DNA of 64,000 bases, taken from positions 39,067-103,066 of the forward strand of contig DYJE01000014.1 of NCBI GenBank assembly GCA_020723285.1, in the 5' to 3' direction. Position 1 is the first letter of the stretch. Each line of letters opens with the position of its first letter. Shown here piece by piece: positions 18,917-28,533 of this stretch. The translations under genes were made by a program, and so were the position numbers. This stretch comes from Desulforapulum autotrophicum (GTDB lineage Bacteria; Desulfobacterota; Desulfobacteria; Desulfobacterales; Desulfolunaceae). The notes beneath the pieces are model-generated. The model saw only the letters and a list, made by a program, of their open reading frames with translations. It was not told the DNA's origin and ran no database searches.

Positions 18917-20491
18917 TTAAGTCACCGGCTTTGATTTCCCTGGGGTTGGCATTGGCTTTTTTGCCGGGGGCCTGCTGAAAACCGCATTTTTCACATCAGA
19001 TTCGGTAAAATCGACACGCTGGACTGAGCATTGGTCAAACATGGCACCGTTCATTTTCGCTTTGCGAAAATGTGACCCATCGAGAACAACCCTAAAAAAC
19101 CGGACATTTCGAACATCCGAAGATTTCAGGGAAACACCTTTCATCATTGAATTCTCGAACGTGCTGCCTTTCAAATTGGCCCCCGTCATGACAGCGCCGT
19201 CAAAAACGCATCCCGTAAACGAACCGTTCGACAAATCACAACCCGACAGCTCAGAGCCAGAAAACCTGACATTGATCCACACACCGTTTTTCATGGACGC
19301 ATTGGTTAGCGCCACCCCTCTCAATTGGACATTTTCAAATCGTACCCCGTTCATTGAAACCCGGCCCAGTCTCACCGCCGACATATCCGTATGTTTGACA
19401 TCACTGCCTGTAAAATCAATCCCGTCCAGAACTGAAGCGTTCAGCACAACACCGTTCCACTGGGATTGTTTCATGGATATGGTTTTCATGGACGCGCCCA
19501 GAAGTTTCGTATGATCCAGGATCGTATCGTCAAAATCGCAGCTCACGAAATCGGAATAGCTCAAATCTGCAGAACCCAGATTTGAACCCCTGAACTTCGA
19601 TTCACGAACCTGTGTTTTCCGAAGATCCACATACCTCAGATCTGACCCGTTAAAAGACGTCTCGACAAGAAAACAGTCGTCGAGTCTCGCGTTGCTGAGC
19701 ATGGAACCTGAAAAGCTGCATTTTTCAGCTGTCAAACCCCTCATGTAGCTCCCGCTGATATCCGTTGATTCCATGTCCACTTTTTTCAAATATGAAAAAC
19801 TGAGATTTGTTTCACGGAGCGTGGAATTCACCTTTTTCCGGGCTGCGAAAACAACATTCTCGCACTTGATTCCACTCAGATTCGCACCTGTAAAATCTGA
19901 TGCATGAATTTCCGAATCATAAATATGAGAACCGTGGACATCGGCTCGCTTGAAATTGACGGCGTTAAACACCAGAGAAAGCACGGAGAAACTGACATCC
20001 GCCTGTGACAGATCCACCTGGGTAAAAGTTGTCTCACGAATATACGAGCCCTTCATTTTCGCGTTATTCAAACGGACGGCACTCATCTTCGAATCCGTCA
20101 GAACAACGTAATTCAGAACGGAATCCGCCATGGCCATGGAACTGAATTCCGATCTCTGGATTTTTGAACCGCTGAGATTGGAAGCGGACAGGGTCACTTT
20201 CCGGAAATTCGAATCCAGGATGATGGAATCCCTGAAATCCGCTTTGTCAAAGTTGGCCTGGTCGATGTCCACATGAAAAAACCTGACACGGTTCAGATTC
20301 TTCGATGGGCAGACAATGTTCTGAAAAGATTTGTTTTCAAAAATCGCGCCGCTGGACATATGAACCGTTTTTGGTGTTGCCGCCACCTTCACGCCACTTT
20401 TCGGAGGCCCGTCGGCGGAGCTGACGTCCAACGCTGAAAACCATGGACATAACGCGCAAAACAGTAATAATCGGATGAAAATAGGCTTCAA
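18917..20491 (-). CDS. Secreted pentapeptide-repeat protein
   Basis: A 524-residue protein with an N-terminal signal peptide (IRLLLFCALCPWFSALDVSSA, residues 6-26) followed by repeats of the A(D/N)LxF-like pentapeptide pattern from about 45 to 510, for example FDKADFRDSIILDSNFRKV and LSGCDLSNGSFTGCVFDGAVM. Such repeats form a four-sided right-handed beta-helix. A proline- and lysine-rich tail ends the protein. The location is periplasm or cell surface. It lies 22 bp downstream of the LysM-like lipoprotein gene on the same strand. No enzymatic motif is visible; a structural or binding role is likely. Confidence 0.82.
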   Translation of the reverse strand: MKPIFIRLLLFCALCPWFSALDVSSADGPPKSGVKVAATPKTVHMSSGAIFENKSFQNIVCPSKNLNRVRFFHVDIDQANFDKADFRDSIILDSNFRKVTLSASNLSGSKIQRSEFSSMAMADSVLNYVVLTDSKMSAVRLNNAKMKGSYIRETTFTQVDLSQADVSFSVLSLVFNAVNFKRADVHGSHIYDSEIHASDFTGANLSGIKCENVVFAARKKVNSTLRETNLSFSYLKKVDMESTDISGSYMRGLTAEKCSFSGSMLSNARLDDCFLVETSFNGSDLRYVDLRKTQVRESKFRGSNLGSADLSYSDFVSCDFDDTILDHTKLLGASMKTISMKQSQWNGVVLNASVLDGIDFTGSDVKHTDMSAVRLGRVSMNGVRFENVQLRGVALTNASMKNGVWINVRFSGSELSGCDLSNGSFTGCVFDGAVMTGANLKGSTFENSMMKGVSLKSSDVRNVRFFRVVLDGSHFRKAKMNGAMFDQCSVQRVDFTESDVKNAVFSRPPAKKPMPTPGKSKPVT

Positions 20492-20513
20492 AAAGGTGTC
20501 CTCTTATAACGTT

Positions 20514-20954
20514 CTATCGAGGTCCAAAAAGCTGAAAATCGTCTTTTGCGGTTCCGGGGGACGGCTGTTTTTTTTCGCGATCCTTTCTGGCCGGCGAGGA
20601 TTTATGAACCGTTTTCTTTTTTCGCGATTCATCCACATGGGACCTCGGCATGGCCTGGGTGGTGATGAGGATGTCCTTGGGGATGAAAACCTGGGTTCCC
20701 ACGATGATTTCCTCAGGGCCAAGGGTTGGGTTGGATTCCATCAATCGTTCCGCATTCTCGGATTTCCCCGTATACCAGCGGGATATGATTTCAAGATTTT
20801 CATCCGCCCAGGTCACGGTATGAACGAATCCGGACACAGCCGGTTTGAGAGGCTTCCACTTTTTTTCATCGGTTCCGAACAGAGAACAGCCGCTCACCAT
20901 GACGACAGCCATGATCAAAAAAAGGCATCCTGATTTTCTGAGTGATGAATTCAT
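20514..20954 (-). CDS. LysM-like lipoprotein
   Basis: A 146-residue predicted lipoprotein: the lipobox MVSGC puts the acylated cysteine at Cys23. Residues 43-95 read like a LysM domain (HTVTWADENLEIISRWYTG, then NPTLGPEEIIVGTQVFIPKDIL), which binds peptidoglycan. The last 40 residues are Lys- and Pro-rich. It is 22 bp upstream of the pentapeptide-repeat gene and 113 bp downstream of the Ser/Thr kinase gene, suggesting an envelope-related unit. LysM assignment is by pattern and moderately sure. Confidence 0.75.
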   Translation of the reverse strand: MNSSLRKSGCLFLIMAVVMVSGCSLFGTDEKKWKPLKPAVSGFVHTVTWADENLEIISRWYTGKSENAERLMESNPTLGPEEIIVGTQVFIPKDILITTQAMPRSHVDESRKKKTVHKSSPARKDREKKQPSPGTAKDDFQLFGPR

Positions 20955-21067
20955 GGATATGTGACCCGGTTCCCAGCTCCTTACGACAACCCCATACTGG
21001 ACTTATATACACTGGAATAGAGATATTCAAGATAAATGTTATGTGGTTGGTCAGGGAATATGAGTGG

Positions 21068-22870
21068 TCAGCGGCTTTTTTTTTCGAGAAAACGGGAGGC
21101 ATTGACGTTCAGGGGATTGATGGCCAGGGCTTTTTTCATATGCTCGACGGCTTCGCCGTTCATTCCAAGCTTGTCTTCGATAACAGCAAGGTTGAAATAA
21201 GCCTGGTCCGTGTATGACGGGGAATATTCGATCACCTTTTGATACATCTCACGGGCTTTACCGTATTCCGAACGGGCGGCGTAACTGTATCCCATGTTGA
21301 AATAGATATCGGGATTCGAAGGATCCAGTGCCGCAGCCTTTTCGTAATACTCGACGGCTTTTTCATTGTTCTTCATGACCGTGAACACCTTCCCGAGCAA
21401 AAAGCACGTATGGCTGTTTTTCCGATCCAGACTGTAGGAGGTTTCAAGGGTGGCTCTGGCCTGGTCCATGTCTGAAGCCATCAGGGTTTCCCCGAGTCCG
21501 GCCAGAGCTTTGGAATAATGGGGATCGATATACTCCTTCCATAACGGTTTTTCATTCCGTTTGATTTCGAAAAAATCTGCGGCCTCTTTGTATCTCTTCA
21601 TATTCAGATCCATGATCCCCGGTTTGATCTTTTCACCCACGATGGCGGATTCGGTCATAGCCGGTTCAGGGATAAATGATCTCAGAATTTTTTCAACACG
21701 GACTTTGCCGCGATCTCCGTATGAAACAGCAAAAAGTGCTATGACCGCAAAAAAACAAAGCCCATAAACCGCCTTCCTGAACGTCGATATGCGGCGGGGC
21801 CTCTTCGGAACATATTCACGGGTGAAGCCCGAGTCATCCTCCCTGATGGCCGTGCTCATGTCTTCGTCTTCGAACCTTCGCCCAGCAGAGACATTCAGAT
21901 TTGTCTGGGTGAGACCTTCTCCACCTTCACTGCCGAACAGGTTTTTCATAAACTTCGCAAGGTCTTTCTGCGACAGGCGGATGGAACGTTCCTCCATAAA
22001 CCGGTCAAGATCTTTCAGCATGCTGTCCGCTGTCTGGTATCTTTGGTCCGGGTTCTTTTCAAGGGCTTTGTTCAATATTTGGACAAGACCTTCGGGTATG
22101 CCGGGATTGTGCGTTTCAGCAGGCTCGAACACCGCGTTCCGTGCCTTGGCAAGAGCCTGAAACGTATCACCATCGTATATTTTTCGGAGAGTCAGAAGCT
22201 CGTACAGCACAATCCCCGTGGCAAAAATGTCCGACCTGTGGTCTATCACATCCCCGCTGGCCTGTTCCGGAGACATGTACGACACTTTCCCCTTGATGGT
22301 GCCGATCATCGTATTGCTGTTCTGATTGGCCGCTTTCGCAATTCCGAAATCGATGATCTTTACCTGACCGTCATAGGTGATAAAGATGTTCTGAGGCCCG
22401 ATGTCCCGGTGGATGATTTTCAGATGCCGCCCGTCCTCGTCATTCAGGCTGTGGGAGTAATCAAGCCCGGCGAGTATCTGGCTGATGATATTCAGAACGA
22501 TGCTGTCATCGATAAACCTGTTTTTCTCAACCAACCTCTTGAACGTGAAACGAAGATCCTTACCGGCCAGGTATTCCATGGATATGAAATAGCGGTCGTT
22601 GATGGCCCCGAAATCATAAAGCTGAACAATATTGGGATGATGAAGCCTTGCCGCCAGTTTCGCCTCGTCGATGAACGATTCGACAAGCTTCTCCTCGGAA
22701 TTCAGATGATGAAGAATTCTCTTGATCACGATCAGCTTTTCGAACCCCTCTGCGCCTGTCAGCTTGGCCTTGAACAGTTCAGCCATTCCGCCGGTAGCAA
22801 TGCGTTCCAGCAGAACGTACTTACCAAATTTGACAGAACCCTGAGAGTTGGGATTCATCGACTCAATCAT
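21068..22870 (-). CDS. Membrane-bound Ser/Thr protein kinase with periplasmic TPR domain
   Basis: A 600-residue Hanks-type kinase. The kinase domain (about 16-285) has the glycine loop IATGGMAELFKA, VIKRIL lysine, catalytic HRDIGPQNIFI near 152 and DFGIAKA near 175, then SPEQ as the P+1 loop. A charged linker leads to one membrane helix (about 365-383, VYGLCFFAVIALFAVSYG). The outer part carries TPR repeats at about 470-590, such as AVEYYEKAAALDPSNPDIYFNMGYSYAARSEYGKA. The TPR side may sense or assemble envelope partners, with the LysM lipoprotein and pentapeptide protein downstream as candidates. That link is positional only. Confidence 0.9.
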   Translation of the reverse strand: MIESMNPNSQGSVKFGKYVLLERIATGGMAELFKAKLTGAEGFEKLIVIKRILHHLNSEEKLVESFIDEAKLAARLHHPNIVQLYDFGAINDRYFISMEYLAGKDLRFTFKRLVEKNRFIDDSIVLNIISQILAGLDYSHSLNDEDGRHLKIIHRDIGPQNIFITYDGQVKIIDFGIAKAANQNSNTMIGTIKGKVSYMSPEQASGDVIDHRSDIFATGIVLYELLTLRKIYDGDTFQALAKARNAVFEPAETHNPGIPEGLVQILNKALEKNPDQRYQTADSMLKDLDRFMEERSIRLSQKDLAKFMKNLFGSEGGEGLTQTNLNVSAGRRFEDEDMSTAIREDDSGFTREYVPKRPRRISTFRKAVYGLCFFAVIALFAVSYGDRGKVRVEKILRSFIPEPAMTESAIVGEKIKPGIMDLNMKRYKEAADFFEIKRNEKPLWKEYIDPHYSKALAGLGETLMASDMDQARATLETSYSLDRKNSHTCFLLGKVFTVMKNNEKAVEYYEKAAALDPSNPDIYFNMGYSYAARSEYGKAREMYQKVIEYSPSYTDQAYFNLAVIEDKLGMNGEAVEHMKKALAINPLNVNASRFLEKKSR

Positions 22871-23254
22871 TTAAATTATCTCGAATTTTACCGCGACCGG
22901 CATTCCGTTGCCATGCCCGTCCCATGACAAGCAGCGCATATCCAAAAACAACCCTATAGCACAATCGACGAAGCTCCTCAACCTCTTGTCCAGCGCAATC
23001 ATTCAGCATTCACAACAATGCCGTTCACTTATCGCAATGAGCATTGAATCTAAAGCATTGTATTATTTTCCTGCCCAGTTTATAATCCGGACTTCAATCA
23101 GTACGTAATCGGGCAACGTACGTATCTCATCACCCAAAAAACACTATTATTGGCATGAACAGGCCGTGCATACCTGTTCAGTCAGGATGCATGGAAGGAC
23201 TGTTGTCGTGGCAAAGCGTCCATCCATGCAGCGAAATCCATCGGAGATACCATT
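22871..23254. other. Intergenic region between divergent kinase genes
   Basis: About 380 bp separating the minus-strand Ser/Thr kinase from the plus-strand histidine kinase. It should hold promoters for both, but no confident -35/-10 pair, palindrome or RNA gene was recognised. Confidence 0.4.
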
Positions 23255-25381
23255 ATGGCCATGATGACCAGCATGTCCATCTATTTATTTACCATTGTCA
23301 TAACCGCTGCGGTTTTCGGACTGGCTGTCTTCATCATCACGACACGGTTCATCCGGCCCACCCGAATCGCGGAAGCCGAACTCCGGAAAGCACGAGACGA
23401 GCTGGAACAGAGGGTCAGGGAAAGAACCACGGAACTGGTCCTTATCAACAACGAACTCAAGGAAAGCCGGGAAAAATACCGCCAGATTTTCATCCATGCT
23501 CCGGCCGGGATATATGAAATCGACTTCGCCACCGGAAAATTCGTGAGCGTCAATGACGTGATGTGCGAGTATACGGGTTACACCCGGGCGGAATTCCTGA
23601 ACCTCAGCCCCTTTGCCTTTCTCACCGAACAGGGCAAACTCATGATCAAAGAACGCCTGAACACGGTGCTCAAAGGGGAAAGCATATCGAAAAACGTCGA
23701 ACTGGACATCGTCAACAAGGATGGAAGCTCCTTTTCTGCGGTTCTCAACAACAATTTCGTCTTCAAGGATGGCCGGATCACAGGTTCCCGTGTGGTGATC
23801 CATGACATCACCGAGCGTAAATTCGCGGAAAGGGCCTTGAAAAAAAGCGAAGAACGCTTCCGCAATCTGGTGGAATCCACCCGTGACTGGATCTGGGACA
23901 TCGACAGAAACGGATGTTTCATCTACAACAGCCCCAGCGTTTCAACCGTCACCGGATACACAGCCCAGGAACTCCATGGCACCCGTTTCATCAACCATTT
24001 CCCCCTTGACGAACGTGAAAAGCTCCACATGGCTTTGATGAGAAACATCAGGCCCGGCGAGCCATTATCCACCATCGAATGCACCCTCCAGCACAAAAAC
24101 GGCGAACGAAGAACCATTGAAACACGAGGCGTCCATTATTACGACGAATCGGGCAATGTCCTCGGAGCCAGGGGAATCAGCCGGGACATCACTGAAAAGA
24201 AACGAATCGAAGAGGAAAAAGCGGAACTGAAAAAAAACCTGGACCGCGCCAAAAAAATGGAGGCCCTGGGCCTTCTGGCCGGGGGCGTGGCCCATGACCT
24301 CAACAACATCCTTTCCGGCATCGTCAACTATCCTGAACTGATGCTTCTGGACCTGCCTCCGGACAGCCCCTTGCGTGATCACGTCAGAGCCATCTATTCA
24401 TCCGGAAAAAAAGCCGCCGCCATCGTGGACGATCTGATCACCATGGCCCGGGGTGCCGCCCGGAAAAATGAAATCATGAACGTCAACACCGTCATCCGCG
24501 AATATCTTCAGTCTGCCGAATTCGCCGGTCTGAAAGCCTCCCGTCCCGAAGTCCGGATCGAAGTCTCCCTGGACATGGATCTTCTCAATATCCAAACCTC
24601 CCCTGTTCAGGTCAAAAAAGCGCTGCTCAACCTGGTGGTCAACGCCGTGGAGTCGATCCAGGGTCCAGGCCATGTCATTGTCTCATCCCAGAACATCACC
24701 CTCCAGGAACCGATTCGCGGATTCGATGAAATCCCTCCCGGTGAATACGTTCTCCTTTCAGTGGCCGACACAGGCGGCGGCATTTCGCCCGAAGACATGG
24801 AGCGGATTTTCGAACCCTTCTACTCCAGAAAAGTCATGGGCCGGAGTGGAACAGGCCTTGGCCTTTCCATTGTCTGGAACACCATCACCGAAAACAAAGG
24901 CCATATCAACGTGACCAGCGGAACAAACGGAACGGTTTTTGATCTTTATTTCCCGTCAACGCGTTTTTCCCTTCCTCATAAAGAAGACAACATCACGCTG
25001 GACACCTTCAAAGGCCAGGGCCAGAAAGTCCTGGTGGTGGATGATGAAAAATCCCAGAGGGACATCGCGAGCCAACTTCTGAATACCCTGAGTTACGCAA
25101 GCGTAGCCTGTGAAAGCGGAGAAAAAGCCGTGGAATACCTGAAAAATGAGCGGGTTGACCTGGTTCTTCTGGATATGATCATGGAACCCGGCATGAACGG
25201 CCGGGAAACTTACGAAAAAATCATCGAACTCCACCCGAAACAGAAAGTCATCATCACCACAGGCTACGCAGACACGTCCGAAGTGAAGTCAGCCCAGGAG
25301 AAAGGGGCGGGCGACCTCCTGAAAAAACCTTACACCCTCGAAGAGCTTGGAACTGTAATCAGTCGACATCTGAATGCCTGA
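23255..25381 (+). CDS. Hybrid sensor histidine kinase (TM-PAS-PAS-HisKA-HATPase-REC)
   Basis: A 708-residue sensor. One membrane helix (residues 9-31) and a coiled coil (40-78) precede two PAS domains (about 82-190 and 200-320; each ends with DITERK or DITEKKR). The phosphoacceptor is in GGVAHDLNNILSGI near residue 347. The ATPase has NAVESI, DTGGGI and GTGLGLSIVW. A C-terminal receiver (about 590-705) has VVDDE, the phospho-Asp in LVLLDM and the conserved Lys in LKKPY. Start at 23255 follows GGAG at 8 nt. No output regulator is adjacent, so signalling may pass to a separate phosphotransfer protein. Confidence 0.9.
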   Translation: MAMMTSMSIYLFTIVITAAVFGLAVFIITTRFIRPTRIAEAELRKARDELEQRVRERTTELVLINNELKESREKYRQIFIHAPAGIYEIDFATGKFVSVNDVMCEYTGYTRAEFLNLSPFAFLTEQGKLMIKERLNTVLKGESISKNVELDIVNKDGSSFSAVLNNNFVFKDGRITGSRVVIHDITERKFAERALKKSEERFRNLVESTRDWIWDIDRNGCFIYNSPSVSTVTGYTAQELHGTRFINHFPLDEREKLHMALMRNIRPGEPLSTIECTLQHKNGERRTIETRGVHYYDESGNVLGARGISRDITEKKRIEEEKAELKKNLDRAKKMEALGLLAGGVAHDLNNILSGIVNYPELMLLDLPPDSPLRDHVRAIYSSGKKAAAIVDDLITMARGAARKNEIMNVNTVIREYLQSAEFAGLKASRPEVRIEVSLDMDLLNIQTSPVQVKKALLNLVVNAVESIQGPGHVIVSSQNITLQEPIRGFDEIPPGEYVLLSVADTGGGISPEDMERIFEPFYSRKVMGRSGTGLGLSIVWNTITENKGHINVTSGTNGTVFDLYFPSTRFSLPHKEDNITLDTFKGQGQKVLVVDDEKSQRDIASQLLNTLSYASVACESGEKAVEYLKNERVDLVLLDMIMEPGMNGRETYEKIIELHPKQKVIITTGYADTSEVKSAQEKGAGDLLKKPYTLEELGTVISRHLNA

Positions 25382-25451
25382 CAAAAAAAAGGCTTTCTCT
25401 TGATTTCCTGATCCTGAAACGATAGGTATGAACCGTTTTTTCCAAGATAAA

Positions 25452-25496
25452 AAAATCCCGAAACACCCGGTGAGACCGAGCGTTCCGGGATTTTCA
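25452..25496 (+). terminator. Intrinsic terminator after the hybrid histidine kinase
   Basis: Stem AAAATCCCG / CGGGATTTT (9 bp, extended by three more pairs after one mismatch) ending in a short T-run, 70 bp after the histidine kinase stop. Both flanks carry A/T runs, so it could work on either strand. Confidence 0.75.
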
Positions 25497-25530
25497 AATT
25501 CCATGATTCAAAGTTAAATAAGGATGACAT

Positions 25531-25872
25531 ATGAGTGACACACCGCCATGCCCCGCATGCAATTCGGAATACACCTATGAAGACGGACCGCTGTTTGTCT
25601 GTCCGGAATGCGCCCACGAATGGGCCAAAGACACGTTGGCGGAAAACGATGATCAGCCACGCGTTGTCCGGGATTCCGCCGGAAACGTGCTGAACGACGG
25701 AGACACCGTGACGGTGATCAAGGACCTGAAAATCAAGGGGTCCACGTCGGTGGTCAAAGTGGGAACCAAGGTAAAGGATATCCGCCTTGTGGACGGAGAC
25801 CATGATATTGACTGCAAAATCAGCGGGATCGGTGCCATGCAGCTGAAATCGGAATTTGTCAAAAAAGTTTGA
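25531..25872 (+). CDS. yjdM: PhnA/YjdM zinc-ribbon protein
   Basis: A 113-residue protein of the PhnA/YjdM family. The N-terminal zinc ribbon has two CxxC pairs ([21 protein letters not shown], from residue 7 on) and the C-terminal PhnA domain has [20 protein letters not shown] and [22 protein letters not shown]. Despite the historic name it is not required for phosphonate breakdown in general; the function is unsettled. It stands alone between a terminator and the convergent chemoreceptor gene. Confidence 0.9.
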   Translation: MSDTPPCPACNSEYTYEDGPLFVCPECAHEWAKDTLAENDDQPRVVRDSAGNVLNDGDTVTVIKDLKIKGSTSVVKVGTKVKDIRLVDGDHDIDCKISGIGAMQLKSEFVKKV

Positions 25873-25908
25873 AGATCCGGCGAGACTGTGGCCGCAATCC
25901 CCCTGGGA

Positions 25909-27597
25909 TCAGATTTTGAACTGGTCCACCGTCTTCTTGAGGTTCTCGGAAAGCCTGGCCAGATCCTGGGCGTTATCATTGATCTGGTTGCTGCCCGAGG
26001 CAAGCTCTCCCATGGCCAAGCTGACATTGCTGATATCCTTCGATATCTCCACAGATACCAGGGAACTGTGGCCAACATTTTCATTCACGTCCTTGATGTC
26101 CTGAGTGGCCTTGGAAACGTTCCCGACAATCTCGCGTGTGGCGACTGACTGTTGTTCGACAGCGCTGGTGATACTGAAAACCGCGTCATTGGCTTTCTTA
26201 ATGACATGCGCAATATCTGAAACCTGCTCAACGGTTACGGTGGTCGTTCCTTGTATGGCTCCGATTTTAACCTTGATGTCCTGGGTGGCGGCTGCGGTTT
26301 GCTTGGCCAGTTCTTTGACCTCATTGGCGACAACGGCAAAACCTTTTCCGGCTTCACCGGCCCTTGCAGCCTCAATGGTTGCGTTCAGAGCCAGAAGGTT
26401 GACCTGTTCGGAAATGTCCGTGATGGTTTCGATGACTTTGCCAATGGATATGGCCGCGTGACCCAGTTGTTCCATGTTCTCGGAGGCGTTTACCGCTTTG
26501 CGGGACGCCTCGTCAAAAATGTTTCTGGCCATTTCCGCATTATCGGCGATCTCGCCAATGGTGGCCGCAATCTTTTCAGAAGCCATGGTCACCAGTGTGG
26601 TATTGGCGGCAGATTGCTCCATGGCAGCTGAGATACTGGTCATGCTGGCGCTCATCTCTTCGGTCGCAGCGGAGACGGTTTTCGACTTTTCCGATGCATT
26701 CCGGATGGAGATGGCCATGTGTTCTGAAATGCCTGACAAGTCCATGGATGAAGAGGAGAGGGTCTTCACACTGCCGGAAATGTCTTTTATGATTCCCTGA
26801 AGCTTGTCGATAAACTCATTGAACCATCGGGCCAGTTCGCCCACTTCATCATGGCCTGTCACCGCCAGTCGTTTGGTCAAATCGCCCTCTCCCTGAGCGA
26901 TATCCTTGAGCCCCAACACAGCTGCGTTCACAGGCCTGGTGATGGTCCTGCTGATAATCAGCGCAAGACAGATGCCCGTTGCAAGACCGGCGGCCAGGAT
27001 GAAAACCAGCCAGAATACAGAGCGGTCATAGGTGCCTTCTGCCTTTTTGTGCTCGGAGGTGGCGATATTCAGGTTCAATTCGGTCAGCCTGTCCAGAGTG
27101 TCACGCATGACCCCGAAGGTCTGCATGGCATTTCCCAGAGACAGATCCAAAGCCAGCCGACGGCCTTCACGGGTGTCAGACGCGCGGCCATCAACGACTT
27201 GACGCGACTCGGTGAGCCATTGGGCATGAGCTTTGTCGTAGTTTTCTATGAGGGTGCGTTCCTCTCGCGTGGCCGGCAACGATTTCAACCTGCTCCAGCG
27301 ATCCTCGGATTGTTTGAGATTTTGTTCATAGTCGGCGAGCATCTGTTTGAAAATATCCGAATTCACATTGGCGATAATCATCGATCGCTCAGCCACAAGC
27401 ATCTGCTGAAGATCACGGTCGACCTCAAGCAAAAGGTAAATCCTGGGCAGCCTTAAACTGAAAATTTCCTGAAGGTTTCCTTGAATGTTACGTGTGTTAT
27501 GAAAGCCGGCAAACCCAACAGCACCCATAAACAAAAGCATCAATGCAAATCCTATGATCAGCTTCTTGCTGATATTTAAATTCCTGAACCAGTTCAT
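25909..27597 (-). CDS. Methyl-accepting chemotaxis protein (4HB sensor, HAMP)
   Basis: A 562-residue chemoreceptor. Start at 27597 is chosen because MNWFRNLNISKKLIIGFALML is a typical N-terminus with GGAG upstream; an ATG at 27657 lacks a site. TM1 is about 11-31, a four-helix-bundle ligand domain follows (RDLQQMLVAERSMI), TM2 is near 190-210, then HAMP, then the signalling domain whose hairpin tip is EQVNLLALNATIEAARAGEAGKGFAVVANEVKELA near residue 400. No CheR-tethering pentapeptide is seen at the C-terminus. It lies 69 bp downstream of a secreted Cache/PDC-like protein gene, which could supply ligand recognition. Confidence 0.92.
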   Translation of the reverse strand: MNWFRNLNISKKLIIGFALMLLFMGAVGFAGFHNTRNIQGNLQEIFSLRLPRIYLLLEVDRDLQQMLVAERSMIIANVNSDIFKQMLADYEQNLKQSEDRWSRLKSLPATREERTLIENYDKAHAQWLTESRQVVDGRASDTREGRRLALDLSLGNAMQTFGVMRDTLDRLTELNLNIATSEHKKAEGTYDRSVFWLVFILAAGLATGICLALIISRTITRPVNAAVLGLKDIAQGEGDLTKRLAVTGHDEVGELARWFNEFIDKLQGIIKDISGSVKTLSSSSMDLSGISEHMAISIRNASEKSKTVSAATEEMSASMTSISAAMEQSAANTTLVTMASEKIAATIGEIADNAEMARNIFDEASRKAVNASENMEQLGHAAISIGKVIETITDISEQVNLLALNATIEAARAGEAGKGFAVVANEVKELAKQTAAATQDIKVKIGAIQGTTTVTVEQVSDIAHVIKKANDAVFSITSAVEQQSVATREIVGNVSKATQDIKDVNENVGHSSLVSVEISKDISNVSLAMGELASGSNQINDNAQDLARLSENLKKTVDQFKI

Positions 27598-27666
27598 GAG
27601 AGCCTGTCTCCCCTGTGAGGGTTTTTTCTTGGGCACTGGCTTGCCATACCGCCGCATTGTTAATTT

Positions 27667-28239
27667 TTACTTGACCTTGTCCACATCGATCCCGAAGGTT
27701 ATAGCCCCGATCACTTTCTTGCCATCCAGAACCGGGACAGACACCTGGACGAGATAGGCCTGTGAACTGTCATCAAATTCAACCTCGTCGACAAATACCG
27801 CCCCCTGGCCGTTGTTGAAGGATTTTTTGAATTTGGCTTCATCGCCCTGCCAGTAGTCTGAGGTTTTATCTGTCATGGCCACATTGGCCCCCTGATTGTC
27901 CATGACGAAAATTTCGGCATAATAGGGTTCCGACTTCTGAATTCGGCTCAGGCTCTGTCCGCATTGACTTGCCATCATGGCCTTCATGACTTCGTCGACA
28001 CCGGCCGTCTTTTGCCATGTTTTGTCCTTCGCTTTGATTTGCTCCAGAGTCTTGCCCTTGGCGTTCTCGGCTGCAACGGCTTTCACAATGACCGGATCTT
28101 TACCGTATGCGGCCAGTTTTCCATGAGCCAGGTCTTTAATTTTTTTGGGTGCTTCTTCGGAAAATGTCAAAGTCATCGGTGAAAGAATCAATAAAGCGGC
28201 CATCATCAGAATGGATTTTAGAACTGATTTTTTTTTCAT
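27667..28239 (-). CDS. Secreted PDC/Cache-like sensor domain protein
   Basis: A 190-residue exported protein. The start at 28239 has an AGGAGG site and yields a good signal peptide (KKKSVLKSILMMAALLILSPMTLTFS). The mature part looks like a single PDC/Cache fold: YAEIFVMDNQGANVAMTDKTSDYWQGDEAKF and the closing VSVPVLDGKKVIGAITFGIDVDKV are its signature strands. There is no membrane anchor or output domain. It immediately precedes the chemoreceptor gene, so it may be a periplasmic binding partner. A cytochrome-like or redox role has no support in the residues. Confidence 0.75.
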   Translation of the reverse strand: MKKKSVLKSILMMAALLILSPMTLTFSEEAPKKIKDLAHGKLAAYGKDPVIVKAVAAENAKGKTLEQIKAKDKTWQKTAGVDEVMKAMMASQCGQSLSRIQKSEPYYAEIFVMDNQGANVAMTDKTSDYWQGDEAKFKKSFNNGQGAVFVDEVEFDDSSQAYLVQVSVPVLDGKKVIGAITFGIDVDKVK

Positions 28240-28533
28240 TTTATTGCCTCCTGGTAACGTGATCATCTCCATCGCCATTGCATTGCCAAAACCGTTTTCC
28301 TGTTTTGTGATTTCCGATTAACGCGATCATCATGCGGCAGAACTGTGTGGTGAAAGGAAAAACAGCCTCAGACAATTCCATTTGACTCATTTTATGTGTA
28401 AATCGGCTATTAGCGTTTAAACTTGAGGGAAACAATCGTAACCGTTCAATAAACCCGATTTACCCGGCAAATCAACAGCGCTATGAAAAGGTATAACTCC
28501 CAAAGACCAACTTGACGATGGGGGTGTGATTCA

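Noticed and set aside
23155..23185. Sigma-54 promoter upstream of the hybrid histidine kinase (TGGCATGAACAGGCCGTGCA)
   Set aside because: The GG and GC dinucleotides do not have the required 10-bp spacing.
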